Assembly (NCBI RefSeq): GCF_021556395.1
Contig: NZ_JAKGCS010000025.1
Location: forward strand, 124,001-188,000
Direction: 5' to 3'
DNA length: 64,000 bases
Origin: Acuticoccus kalidii
GTDB taxonomy: Bacteria; Pseudomonadota; Alphaproteobacteria; Rhizobiales; Amorphaceae
Positions 42,841 through 51,345 of the stretch are shown here, piece by piece. The notes below the pieces were generated by a model that did no database searches, was not told the origin of the DNA, and saw only the letters and a program-made list of their open reading frames with translations. A program made the translations under genes and the position numbers. Numbering within the stretch: position 1 is the stretch's first letter; every line of letters begins with the position of its first letter.

Positions 42841-43794
42841 TCAGTTCGACGTTTTCTTGAACTCCGTCTCCGCCGTCTGCTTGTGGGCCGCGAGCGCCAT
42901 CAGCCGGCGATCACGCCAGTCTTGCAACGGGCCGAGCATCGCCTCCGGCCGCTCGGCGCGCGCCGCCTGCAAGATCGCCTCGAGAAATGCCGGCGACCAT
43001 TCGCGTACGTCGCTCTGCTCCTCGGCGAGCCGGCGGAACGGGCCCTTTGCCCGTTCGGTGTAGTCCCCGACGCCGCCGGGCGCGTTGAGATCGATCGTCT
43101 CGAACGGGCCCATGAACGACCAGCGCAGGCCGAGCCCGTCGCTGACCGTGATGTCGAGCTCGGCGGGCGTCGTCACCCCGTCCTCGATCAGGCGGAACGC
43201 TTCGTTGAGGAGCGCCGCCTGCAAGCGGTTGAGGACGAACCCGTACGTCTCCTTGCGGATGATGACGGGCTTTTGCTTCACCTTCGTCATCAGCGCGTGC
43301 GTGCGCTCGACGACCGCCTCGTCGGTGAACGGGGCCGGGACCAGCTCGACGACGGGGACGAGATAAGGCGGGTTCACCGGATGGGCGACGATGCAGCGCG
43401 CCCGGCCCGGAAGGTCGGAGGCGAAGGAGGTGACCGGCGCGAAGGAGGCCGAGCTGGCAAGGATCGTCTCGGGCGGGGTGAGCCGGTCGAGGTCAGCAAA
43501 GACGCTCTTCTTCACGTCGAGCCGCTCAAGGGCGCTTTCCTGCACATAATCCGCGCCGTCGAGGGCCTCGGGAAGGGAGGAGGTGAACCGGACGCGGGCC
43601 GCCACCGTCTCCGGCGCCTCGGCGAGCAGGCCGATTTTGGCCAGATCGTCCAGATTGCCGCGCATCGTCTCCCGTGACGGGGCGAGCGCCTCCTCGAAGA
43701 GGTCGTAGACCGTGACCTCATGGCCGGCGCGGGCGAAGACGATCGCCCAGCTCCGGCCGATGAGCCCCGCTCCGATGACCGCGATCTTTTCCAT
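42841..43794 (-). CDS. 3-hydroxyacyl-CoA-dehydrogenase-family enzyme (carnitine/gulonate-dehydrogenase-like)
   Basis: A 317-residue NAD-dependent dehydrogenase. The Rossmann motif GAGLIG is at 8-13, the catalytic His138 lies in VAHPVNPPY and Glu150 completes the usual His-Glu pair. Length and motifs fit the lambda-crystallin / L-carnitine-dehydrogenase group, which oxidises a free beta-hydroxy acid to a beta-keto acid. The next gene upstream encodes BKACE, which cleaves beta-keto acids, so the two steps form a logical pair. It starts 27 bases after the BKACE stop. The true substrate (carnitine or another) is inferred. Confidence 0.82.
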   Translation of the reverse strand: MEKIAVIGAGLIGRSWAIVFARAGHEVTVYDLFEEALAPSRETMRGNLDDLAKIGLLAEAPETVAARVRFTSSLPEALDGADYVQESALERLDVKKSVFADLDRLTPPETILASSASFAPVTSFASDLPGRARCIVAHPVNPPYLVPVVELVPAPFTDEAVVERTHALMTKVKQKPVIIRKETYGFVLNRLQAALLNEAFRLIEDGVTTPAELDITVSDGLGLRWSFMGPFETIDLNAPGGVGDYTERAKGPFRRLAEEQSDVREWSPAFLEAILQAARAERPEAMLGPLQDWRDRRLMALAAHKQTAETEFKKTSN

Positions 43795-43821
43795 TGCGGT
43801 TTGTCCTTTCTAGCGGGGAGA

Positions 43822-44754
43822 TCAGAAGCCGACGGCGTCCGCGCCTTTGAGGCCGAGGCTCTCGCGGGCTTCGTCGGGCGTTGCGATTTCGCGGCCGAGG
43901 CCCTCCACGATCTGACGCACGCGGCGCACCAAGGCGGCGTTGCTCTCGGCGAGCTTGCCCGGCCCGTCCCACAGCGAATCCTCGAGCCCCACGCGGACAT
44001 TGCCCCCCATCGCCGCCGACATCGCCGCGATCGGCATCTGATTGCGGCCGCCGCCGAGGACGGACCAACGATAGTCGTCGCCGAAGAGGCGGTCGGCGGT
44101 CCGTTTCATGTGCATCACGTCGTCGGGGTGCGTGCCGATGCCGCCCAAAATGCCGAACACCGACTGGACGAAGAGCGGCGGCTTGACGATGCCCCGGTCG
44201 AGGAAGTGCGCGAGATTATAAAGATGGCCGATATCGTAGCACTCGAACTCGAACTTGCTGTTGTTATCGGCGCAGGTCGTTAAAATATACTCGATATCCG
44301 AGAAGGTGTTCTTGAAGAGCCCGGCGCGGCTCTTTTCGAGATGCTCGCGCTCCCAATCGTATTTGAAATCCTTGAAGCGGTTCAGCATCGGAAAGAGCGC
44401 GAAGTTCATTGTGCCCATGTTGAGCGAGGCGAGCTCCGGCTTCAGCTTCGCCGCGGGGCCGACGCGCTCCTCGACCGGCATGCCGGGTCCGCCACCCGTG
44501 GTGATGTTGATGACGGCATCGGTCGACTGCTTGATGCGGGGCAAAAACTGCATGAAGTCGTCGGCGGTCTGGACGGGGCTGCCGTCCTCGGAATCGCGGG
44601 CATGAAGGTGGACGACGGCCGCACCGGCCTCCGCCGCCTCGATCGCCGACTGTGCGATTTCATCCGGCGTGACCGGAAGATAAGGCGACATCGAGGGGGT
44701 GTGGATCGCCCCGGTGATCGCGCAGCTGATGATGACTTTGTTGGATTTCGCCAT
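43822..44754 (-). CDS. Beta-keto acid cleavage enzyme (BKACE, DUF849)
   Basis: A 310-residue TIM-barrel metalloenzyme. Zinc-ligand residues are visible in VVHLHARD (H49, H51), and the family segments FECYDIGHLYNLAHF and VRVGLEDSLW are intact. BKACEs transfer an acyl group between a beta-keto acid and acetyl-CoA, giving acetoacetate and a new CoA ester; known members act on 3-keto-5-aminohexanoate and dehydrocarnitine. It is the first gene of the BKACE-dehydrogenase-Liv operon, preceded by a 407-base gap with a candidate operator. The start has only a weak AAGAG ribosome site. Confidence 0.9.
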   Translation of the reverse strand: MAKSNKVIISCAITGAIHTPSMSPYLPVTPDEIAQSAIEAAEAGAAVVHLHARDSEDGSPVQTADDFMQFLPRIKQSTDAVINITTGGGPGMPVEERVGPAAKLKPELASLNMGTMNFALFPMLNRFKDFKYDWEREHLEKSRAGLFKNTFSDIEYILTTCADNNSKFEFECYDIGHLYNLAHFLDRGIVKPPLFVQSVFGILGGIGTHPDDVMHMKRTADRLFGDDYRWSVLGGGRNQMPIAAMSAAMGGNVRVGLEDSLWDGPGKLAESNAALVRRVRQIVEGLGREIATPDEARESLGLKGADAVGF

Positions 44755-45161
44755 GTTCTCTTCTTTTGTCTCGACCTTGGCAGAGGGTCGTCGCGCGGCC
44801 GCGACGGCGAAGCGCGAAGCCTCGCCCGTCGAGCTGCATGCGCGAGAAGAGGGCCGGACCGCCCCATGTCAGGCGCACGATGAGAGGAACCTCCCCGTCC
44901 CGTCTGTGATCACAGATCACGATGACGAGGCGATGCTGCCATCGTTCTTTTTTGCTGTCCAGCGACAATTTAGGATCGATCCATCGTCTGCGCGACCGCC
45001 TTCGCGCGGGCGACGGAAGGCGTCGCTCACGCGCCCGGCCGGGCGGGGAGACGGTCGATGGAAGGAGAACGTTTGCCTCGCGCCGGCGCTAATCTCTCAG
45101 CCTACCAGCGCGTTTTGAGGCGATCGGCGTTAGGCCCGCCCGTCTGGTCGAGCGGGGCCGG
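44755..45161. other. Intergenic leader of the BKACE operon
   Basis: About 407 bases between the BKACE start and the stop of the flavin oxidase gene, both on the minus strand. It holds a perfect 14-base palindrome at 44903-44916 and a 7-pair hairpin at 44789-44806 (CGTCGCG / CGCGACG, 4-base loop) inside the presumed leader of BKACE. No coding frame is convincing. It should contain the operon promoter. Confidence 0.5.
44903..44916. promoter_or_regulatory. Perfect palindrome, candidate GntR-FCD (or CRP-like) operator
   Basis: TCTGTGATCACAGA is exactly symmetric and lies about 150 bases upstream of the BKACE start. FCD-type GntR proteins often bind short palindromes with GT...AC cores, which fits; a CRP/FNR half-site pair (TGTGA/TCACA) with no spacer is the alternative. 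Two FCD regulators are encoded within 10 kb. Confidence 0.45.
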
Positions 45162-46505
45162 CTATCGCCGCGCGACGCCGCTCACCGGGGTCATCGGCGT
45201 GCCGTCGAAGAAGCGACCGAAGCGAAATGCATGCGGGTCGACGAGGGGCGCCGCGCCCGTCACGAGATCGGCGGCAAGACGGCCCGCCGCCGGGCCGAGG
45301 CCGAAGCCGTGGCCGGAGAAGCCGGTCGCGAGGAAAAGGCCGGGCGTTGCTTCGACCGGAGAGATTACCGGCACGGCGTCGGGCGTCACGTCGATCATCC
45401 CGGCCCAGGTCTGCTCGACCTTCACGCCGGCAAAGATCGGCCAGGCCTTTTCAAGGTTCGTGAGGATCGCGCGGATCGCCTTCTCTTCGGGCTTCGGATC
45501 GAGGATGCGCACGTCCTCGAAGGGGCTGCGCTCGTCGCCCGACCAGTGTCGCTTGCGCTTCAGCTCGTCGATCAGGTCGCCGTTGACGGTGAATTTCAGC
45601 GTCCGCCACTCATTGCGGATCGCCGGAATGAAGGCCCGCATCAGGCGCATCGAATCGAGTGTGATCGCGTATCGGTTGGCGAGCACGCTCGCGATGGTGT
45701 AGCCGCCATCGTCGCGCTTTCTCAGCGTGAAATCGGGATGCTTGAAGGTCATCTCCGGCCCGCCCGGCACCGGCGCGGTGCGAAGGACGGTGTTGCGCAG
45801 GCGAAGCTGCGGCAGGCGATGCCCGAGATTGCCGAGAAAGAGGCGCGACCATGCCCCGCCCGCGACGACGACCGCGCCGCAATCGATCCGCCCGTGCTCG
45901 GTGAGGACGGCGGAAACCTTGCCGCCCGTCGTCTCGACGGTGCGCACGGCCGTGTTGGTGAGGATCTTCGCGCCGAGCCGCTGAGCGCCGATCGCGATCG
46001 CGGACGCCGCCTTTTGCGGCTCGGCCCGGCCGTCCGCCTCGTTCACCAGCGCGCCGGCGATGTCGACATCGAGGCCGGGAAAGGGCGCCAACGCCTCCTT
46101 CGCCGAGGCGAGGCGGGCGGGGAGCTGGTGTTCCTTCAGCCGTGCGAGCCATGGCTCCATCACGTCGAGATCGGCCTTTGTGGCGCAGGCGAAGGTGATC
46201 CCGCATCGGCGATAGCCGGTGTCCCCTCCGATGCGCGTGTCGAGATCCTGCCAGAGGCGGACGCTCTCCACCATGAGCTGCATCTCGCGCGGGTCGCGCT
46301 GGGTGAGGCGGACCCAGCCCCAATTGCGGCTCGACTGCTCGGCTCCGATCTCGCCCTTCTCGCACAACACCACTTTGTACCCGCGCTCGGCGAGTTCGAG
46401 CGCCGTCGATGCGCCGACGATGCCGCCACCGATGACGACGATATCGGCGGCGCGCGCCTGCGCGAAAGCGTCCGGCGTGACGGGAACGGGGGTAGGGCCT
46501 GGCAT
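45162..46505 (-). CDS. FAD-dependent amine / D-amino-acid oxidoreductase (DAO family)
   Basis: A 447-residue flavoprotein of the DAO/glycine-oxidase family. The FAD Rossmann motif is IVVIGGGIVGASTALELAERG (about 23-42), and the C-terminal FSGHGFGLGPAAGRLAADL is the second FAD/substrate motif. It probably oxidises a secondary amine or D-amino acid. It is the last gene of the amino-acid ABC operon, 14 bases after the ATPase stop. Paired with the ArgH-like lyase gene, it may oxidise the amine released by the lyase. The start ATG 46505 replaces a much longer antisense-like extension. Confidence 0.85.
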   Translation of the reverse strand: MPGPTPVPVTPDAFAQARAADIVVIGGGIVGASTALELAERGYKVVLCEKGEIGAEQSSRNWGWVRLTQRDPREMQLMVESVRLWQDLDTRIGGDTGYRRCGITFACATKADLDVMEPWLARLKEHQLPARLASAKEALAPFPGLDVDIAGALVNEADGRAEPQKAASAIAIGAQRLGAKILTNTAVRTVETTGGKVSAVLTEHGRIDCGAVVVAGGAWSRLFLGNLGHRLPQLRLRNTVLRTAPVPGGPEMTFKHPDFTLRKRDDGGYTIASVLANRYAITLDSMRLMRAFIPAIRNEWRTLKFTVNGDLIDELKRKRHWSGDERSPFEDVRILDPKPEEKAIRAILTNLEKAWPIFAGVKVEQTWAGMIDVTPDAVPVISPVEATPGLFLATGFSGHGFGLGPAAGRLAADLVTGAAPLVDPHAFRFGRFFDGTPMTPVSGVARR

Positions 46506-46519
46506 GTCGGGGCTCGTGG

Positions 46520-47269
46520 TCAGTCGTGGCGGATGATGAGGTCGAGAAAGCGCTGGGTGCGCGGCGATTTCGGTGCGGTGAAGAACGCTTCGGGCGGCGC
46601 GATCTCGACGATCGCGCCGGCTTCCATCAGCACGACACGGTCGGCGACCTCGCGCGCGAAGCCGGTCTCGTGGGTGACGACGACCATCGTCATCCCGTCT
46701 TTGGCGAGGCGGCGCATCGCGGCGAGGACTTCGCCCACCATCTCCGGATCGAGGGCGGAGGTCGGCTCGTCGAAGAGCATCGCCTTCGGCTCCATCGCGA
46801 TCGCACGCACGATCGCGACGCGTTGTTGCTGACCGCCGGAGAGTTCGGAAACGCGCGAGTTGAGCTTGTCCTCGAGGCCCACCATCGCGAGGAGTTCGCG
46901 CGCCCGTGCCTCGGCGTCTTTTTTCTTGAGCACGCCGGCGCGGATCGCCGCGAGGGTGACGTTGGTCTTCACATCGAGATGCGGAAAGAGCGCGTAATTC
47001 TGAAAAACCATGCCGAGTTCGCGCCGCACCTTGCGCCAGCTCCGATCCGAGCCGCCATCGACCTGCTCGTTCTCGACGATGACGGTGCCGGAGGTGATCG
47101 TCTCGAGCCCGTTCATGCACCGGATGAGCGTCGACTTGCCGGAGCCCGAGGGCCCGAGGATCGCGACGACCTCGCCGCGCGCGATGGATAGATCGATCCC
47201 CGCGAGCGCCGTCACCCCATTGGCGAAGGTCTTGGTGAGCCCGGCGACTTCGATCACCTTGTCGCTCAT
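46520..47269 (-). CDS. Polar amino-acid ABC transporter ATPase (GlnQ/HisP-like)
   Basis: A 249-residue ATPase with Walker [11 protein letters not shown]-loop [11 protein letters not shown], signature [14 protein letters not shown] and Walker [15 protein letters not shown], all standard for the polar amino-acid uptake family. Works with the two permeases encoded upstream. Its start overlaps the ArgH-like lyase stop by 4 bases. Confidence 0.93.
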   Translation of the reverse strand: MSDKVIEVAGLTKTFANGVTALAGIDLSIARGEVVAILGPSGSGKSTLIRCMNGLETITSGTVIVENEQVDGGSDRSWRKVRRELGMVFQNYALFPHLDVKTNVTLAAIRAGVLKKKDAEARARELLAMVGLEDKLNSRVSELSGGQQQRVAIVRAIAMEPKAMLFDEPTSALDPEMVGEVLAAMRRLAKDGMTMVVVTHETGFAREVADRVVLMEAGAIVEIAPPEAFFTAPKSPRTQRFLDLIIRHD

Positions 47270-48771
47270 GGCGCGGCCTCGTTCGCCGTGACGATGTGGG
47301 CGGCCGCTGCGTCGAGGGCGGCGGCGGCCTCCGCGCGGCGGGCGTGCCAGGCATCGAGACGCTGACGGTCGGCGGCGAGCGCCGCCTCGGCCGCCGCGCT
47401 GAGGCGTTCGGACTGGACGAGGCTCGGACCGGAGCCGGCCGCTTGGGTGATGATCCCCGCCGGATCGAGGGCGCGCTCGATCGCGGCCGCATCGAGGGGC
47501 GGGCAGTCTTCGCCCACCTCGCGCGCCGCCTCGGCGATCCGGTCGACCGGCGAAAGGGGGCGCCCTTCGAGCGAGAGGCGGACGAAGCGGCCGACCACGT
47601 GATGGGCGGCCCGGAAGGTCATCCCGTGCGCGACGAGGCTGTCGGCAAGGGCCGTCGCGGTGGCGAAATTGGCGCCGGCGAGTTCGGCCATGCGTTCCAC
47701 CTTGGGCTCGGCCGCTTCCACGACGATGCGCGCGATCGACAAGAGGTCGGCATATTCGCCGAGCGCGTCCCACACCCAGCGCGTCGCCTCCGCGCCGACC
47801 TCCTGGCTGTGGCCGAAGGGAACCGACCGGGCGGCACCCACCGCGGTCGTGAGCGCGCCGAGAAGCACCGCCGGGCGCGCTTTCAAATGTTCGAGGACGG
47901 CGAGATTCTTCTTTTGCGGCATGATCGAGGAGGTGATCGCGATCCGGTCCGGGAAGGCGAGGGTGCCGAACTCGAACGTCGCCATGAGATAGAAGTCTTG
48001 CGCCATCCGGCCCGTGGTCGTCGCCGTCGAGGTCGCGGCATAAGCGAGCTCGTTGAGGCCGTCGCGGTTGGCGACGGCATCGAGCGGATGGGCGTGGGCG
48101 CGCTCGAAGCCGAGAAGGCGCGCCGTGCGCTCTCGGTCGATCGGAAAGCCCGTGCCGGCCTGCGCGCCGGCGCCGAGCGGGCATTCGTCGAGCCGGTCGA
48201 GCGCATCGGCGATCCGGGCGCTGTCGCGGCGCAGGCCCGCTTCGATGCCGAGAAGATACCAGCCCCAGGTGATCGGCTGGGCGTGCTGGAGGTGCGTGTA
48301 GCCGGTCATCACCGTCGCGAAATGGGGGGCGGCGCGGGCGATCAGCGCTTCGCGGAGCGCGAGCGTTCCAGCATAGAGCCGCTCGGCGAGGTCGCGGGCG
48401 CGCAGGCGATCGGCGGTCGATTTCAGGTCGTTGCGCGAGCGGGCCATGTGCAGCCAGCCGGCCGTTTGGCCGATCCGCGCGAAAACCTCCGCCTCATAGT
48501 TGAAATAGGCGTCCTCCCGCTCGCCATCGAGCGTGAAGGCGGCGGGGCCCTCGGCGGCGAGGGCGTCGACGGTGCGCAGAAGGTCGGCGGCGACGTCGCC
48601 CGGCATCAAGCCGGCCTCGGCGAGCATCACGATATGCGCGCGGTTGATCGCCGTGAAGGCGGGGAGCGAGGGGGCGAAGGTGCGCTCGAGGAGAGGCTTA
48701 TAAAGCCCCTCGATGATTTCGGGCGCGAGGGCCTCGGAGAGGAAGCCGGACACTTTCGAGGGCGCGTTCAT
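47266..48771 (-). CDS. ArgH-superfamily C-N lyase inside a transport operon
   Basis: A 501-residue member of the argininosuccinate lyase / fumarase superfamily. The signature SSIMPQKKN (281-289) holds the catalytic Ser loop; [11 protein letters not shown] carries H160 and H163; ARSRND near 111 is also typical. Sequence is recognisably ArgH-like, but the gene is sandwiched between an ABC permease and ATPase with 4-base overlaps on both sides, so a catabolic role is likely: cleavage of an imported N-substituted aspartate to fumarate plus an amine, as known for EDDS lyase of Chelativorans. Biosynthetic ArgH cannot be excluded by motif alone. Confidence 0.8.
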   Translation of the reverse strand: MNAPSKVSGFLSEALAPEIIEGLYKPLLERTFAPSLPAFTAINRAHIVMLAEAGLMPGDVAADLLRTVDALAAEGPAAFTLDGEREDAYFNYEAEVFARIGQTAGWLHMARSRNDLKSTADRLRARDLAERLYAGTLALREALIARAAPHFATVMTGYTHLQHAQPITWGWYLLGIEAGLRRDSARIADALDRLDECPLGAGAQAGTGFPIDRERTARLLGFERAHAHPLDAVANRDGLNELAYAATSTATTTGRMAQDFYLMATFEFGTLAFPDRIAITSSIMPQKKNLAVLEHLKARPAVLLGALTTAVGAARSVPFGHSQEVGAEATRWVWDALGEYADLLSIARIVVEAAEPKVERMAELAGANFATATALADSLVAHGMTFRAAHHVVGRFVRLSLEGRPLSPVDRIAEAAREVGEDCPPLDAAAIERALDPAGIITQAAGSGPSLVQSERLSAAAEAALAADRQRLDAWHARRAEAAAALDAAAAHIVTANEAAP

Positions 48772-49472
48772 GCTGTTTCAGCCGTCTGGAGGGAAGCGGA
48801 GACGCGGCGGGTGCGGCGTCGCCCGATGGTGCGCTCCAGCCATGCCGTGAAGAGGTTGAGGCTGAAGCAGATGACGAAATAGACGATCAGCACGAAGCCG
48901 AAGACCACGAAGGCGGGGCTGTGGCCGGTCATCAGGGTCGAGCGTTCGACGATGATCTGCGAGGTGCGCAGGAACTCCATCGCGCCGACGAGGGAGGCGA
49001 GCGAGGTCGCCTGGATGAGGATCGAAAAGAGGCCGGTGAAGGACGGGAGCACCGGCAAAATGATCTGCGGCAGGAGGATGTACCACATCGTCTCCCACGG
49101 GCGCATCGCGAGGGCGGCCGCGCTCTCGCCCTGGTGGCGGGGGATCGCGGCGAAGCCGCCGCGCACGATCTCCGCCCCGTTCGCCGCGCCCCATGTAGTG
49201 AGGGAGACGACCGCCGAGGAGAAGGGATCGAGCGACAGGCCGACGAGCGGCGCGCCGAAATAGGTGAAGAGGAGGTTCACGATCAGCGGGATGCCGCGAA
49301 AGAACTCCACATAGAGCGTCGTCACCCACCGGGCCCAGCGATGGCGGGAGACGGACATGATGCCGAACACCACCGAGATCACCGCGACGAGGGCGAGGGT
49401 GATCAGCGCGAGCTGGAAGGTGGTGATGAGCCCGCGCCAGAGGAGCGGCAAGGTCTGGATGATGATGTCCAT
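48768..49472 (-). CDS. Polar amino-acid ABC transporter permease
   Basis: A 234-residue HisMQ/GltK-type permease with five helices. VEFFRGIPLIVNLLFTYFG and the coupling motif ESAAALAMRPWETMWYILLPQ are family hallmarks. It overlaps the lyase gene start by 4 bases and starts 4 bases after the stop of the other permease. It forms a heterodimer with it. Confidence 0.92.
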   Translation of the reverse strand: MDIIIQTLPLLWRGLITTFQLALITLALVAVISVVFGIMSVSRHRWARWVTTLYVEFFRGIPLIVNLLFTYFGAPLVGLSLDPFSSAVVSLTTWGAANGAEIVRGGFAAIPRHQGESAAALAMRPWETMWYILLPQIILPVLPSFTGLFSILIQATSLASLVGAMEFLRTSQIIVERSTLMTGHSPAFVVFGFVLIVYFVICFSLNLFTAWLERTIGRRRTRRVSASLQTAETA

Positions 49473-49476
49473 GGCG

Positions 49477-50148
49477 TCAGGCCGTCCGGAAGGGTTTGTG
49501 GAGACGATGCTCGAGCCGCCGCACGCACCAGGACAGGACGACGACGAGGACGAGGTAGAGCGCGCCGATGGTGGCGAACATTTCGAGCGTGCGGAAATCC
49601 ATCGCGACGCGGGTGGTCGCAGCAAAGGTGAGCTCGGCGACGCCGATCGCCTGGAGATAGGACGAATTCTTGAGCACCGAGATCGAGGTGTTCAGCATCG
49701 TCGGAATGCAGATGCGCAGGCCGACCGGGAGCGCGATGAAGCGCAGATAGAGCCCGCGTGACAGGCCGAGCGCGGAGGAGGCCTCTTTGAGCCCCTCCGA
49801 GACGCCGGCGAAGCCGCCGCGCACATTTTCCGTCATGTACGCCCCGCCCCACAAAGTGAGGGCGAGGACGCCGGACCAGAACCCGCCGAGCGGCAGGCCC
49901 ATCGAGGCGAGGCCGTAGAAGATGAAGAAGATCTGGACGAGAAGCGGCGTCGAGCGGATGAAGTGGACATATCCGGTGGCGATCTGGCTCGCCACGGGCA
50001 CCTTGAAGAGGCGCGCCGAGGCGCACAGAACGCCGATGATCACCGCGAGAACGATGGACAGGAGGCTGATCAACACCGTCATCGCGAGACCGGCCATCAG
50101 GTCCGGCCAGGCCCCATAGATATACGCGAAACTGAACGAATAATTCAT
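49477..50148 (-). CDS. Polar amino-acid ABC transporter permease
   Basis: A 223-residue HisMQ-family permease. YVHFIRSTPLLVQIFFIFYG and KEASSALGLSRGLYLRFIALPVG (EAA coupling loop) are present. The ATG 50148 start (MNYSFSF) was chosen over an upstream frame start at 50199. It follows the binding-protein gene after 167 bases containing two hairpins. Confidence 0.92.
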   Translation of the reverse strand: MNYSFSFAYIYGAWPDLMAGLAMTVLISLLSIVLAVIIGVLCASARLFKVPVASQIATGYVHFIRSTPLLVQIFFIFYGLASMGLPLGGFWSGVLALTLWGGAYMTENVRGGFAGVSEGLKEASSALGLSRGLYLRFIALPVGLRICIPTMLNTSISVLKNSSYLQAIGVAELTFAATTRVAMDFRTLEMFATIGALYLVLVVVLSWCVRRLEHRLHKPFRTA

Positions 50149-50249
50149 GGGCTGTCCGGGGCGGCTTGCGGCGGGGATGCGGAGCGGGCTCGCGGGCACT
50201 CAGGCGGCGGCACGATCGCCGGCGGTCGCCTACGGGGCGAGCGGAGCGT

Positions 50250-50274
50250 CTGCCGGACCCTGTCGGTCCGGCAG
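50250..50274 (-). terminator. Intercistronic hairpin after the amino-acid binding-protein gene
   Basis: Perfect 10-pair stem CTGCCGGACC (50250-50259) / GGTCCGGCAG (50265-50274), 5-base loop. Placed between the binding-protein stop (50316) and the first permease start (50148). Confidence 0.55.
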
Positions 50275-50283
50275 CGGGGCGTG

Positions 50284-50305
50284 CGGCGCTTGGTGAGAAG
50301 CGCCG
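50284..50305 (-). terminator. Second hairpin directly after the binding-protein stop
   Basis: Arms CGGCGCTT (50284-50291) and AAGCGCCG (50298-50305), 8 pairs with a 6-base loop, 11 bases beyond the stop codon at 50316. With the hairpin at 50250 it forms a tandem pair, which could protect the upstream mRNA segment from 3' exonucleases. Confidence 0.5.
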
Positions 50306-50315
50306 GCACGGGGTC

Positions 50316-51152
50316 TCAGTCCTGCGGCATCTGGGACATGTCCCAGAATTTCAGCTTGTCCTCGAGGTTCTCGTCGTCCGCATGTTCCTTGAACCACTCG
50401 ACGAACTTGCCTTCGTCGGCCATGCGGGTGAGCGAGGCGTTCACATAATCGAGCCACTCGGTCTCGCCGGGGCGGACGGCAGCGCCGCGCGTGCCGATCT
50501 TGTAGACTTCGTCGATCAGGCGGACCTGGTCGTTGTTGGCCGCGATCGACATCAGCACCGGCGTGTCGTGGGCATAGCCGTCGACCCGGTTTTGCATCAG
50601 CGCCTGAAGCGAGTCCGAAACGCCGTCGAGGAGGAGCTTGTCGACCTCGGGATAGCTCTCGTCGAAGAACGGGATCTGCCAGGCGCCCTTCAGGAAGGCG
50701 ACGGTCTTGCCGTTGAGGCCGGCGAGCGTGTTCGTGTCGTCGTCGGCGCGGACGAGGACGCCGGAGGACGACCAGGCATAAGGCTGGGAGAAGTCGATGA
50801 CCTCTTCGCGCTCGGCGTTGATGCCCATCGTGGCGATTACGAGATCGACCTTCCCGCCGACCAGCGAGGGGATACGGTTCGCGGCGGTCACGCACACGAT
50901 TTCCGCCTCGGCGTCGTCACCGAAGGCGTATTTCGCGATCTGGTGACCCATCGCGACCTCGACGCCGACCGGCGTGCCGGACATGTCGAGATAGCCTTCC
51001 GGCGGATAGTCGCATTTCGTGCCGACACGCACGACGCCGGCCTCTTCGATCGAGGTGGGCAGCGGCGGCATGTCTTGCGCGAAGGCCGGCGCGGTACCGA
51101 CGACGGCCGTGACGGCGACGATTGCGGTGCACAGTGGAGCAAGTTTGACCAT
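50316..51152 (-). CDS. Amino-acid ABC transporter substrate-binding protein
   Basis: A 278-residue periplasmic protein of the SBP-bac-3 family. Sec signal residues 1-25 (cleavage after APAFA). VVRVGTKCDYPPEGYLD, KVDLVIATMGINAEREEVIDFSQPY (about 105-129) are typical ligand-site segments. GAGAGGAG precedes ATG 51152. It is the first gene of the operon and is divergent from a LysR gene across 193 bases. Confidence 0.92.
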   Translation of the reverse strand: MVKLAPLCTAIVAVTAVVGTAPAFAQDMPPLPTSIEEAGVVRVGTKCDYPPEGYLDMSGTPVGVEVAMGHQIAKYAFGDDAEAEIVCVTAANRIPSLVGGKVDLVIATMGINAEREEVIDFSQPYAWSSSGVLVRADDDTNTLAGLNGKTVAFLKGAWQIPFFDESYPEVDKLLLDGVSDSLQALMQNRVDGYAHDTPVLMSIAANNDQVRLIDEVYKIGTRGAAVRPGETEWLDYVNASLTRMADEGKFVEWFKEHADDENLEDKLKFWDMSQMPQD

Positions 51153-51236
51153 AAGCGCGAACTCCTCTCGGAACGCCCCGCGAAAGGCGGGGTCGGGGTC
51201 AATCGGCCAGGTCTCGCGGTCTCTCCGCTGCCTGGA

Positions 51237-51265
51237 TTTTAAGCGCATTAAGAACTCGCTTAAAA
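51237..51265. promoter_or_regulatory. LysR-type operator candidate: 9-bp inverted repeat with 11-bp spacer
   Basis: Arms TTTTAAGCG (51237-51245) and CGCTTAAAA (51257-51265) are perfectly complementary, with an 11-base spacer. The site is midway between the divergent binding-protein start (51152) and LysR start (51346), and several T-N11-A pairs fall in it. This is the expected recognition-site form for the adjacent LysR protein. Confidence 0.65.
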
Positions 51266-51345
51266 ACTATCCAAGTGCTGTCCCTCGCTGTCAAAGGACG
51301 AAAAATCGCGATATCATAACTGAAACTCATGAGGGCTCGCGCGAC

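Noticed and set aside
47266-48771. Annotating the lyase simply as housekeeping argH
   Set aside because: The signature motifs fit the superfamily, but its position overlapping ABC transporter genes on both sides makes a catabolic lyase at least as likely, so no gene symbol was given.
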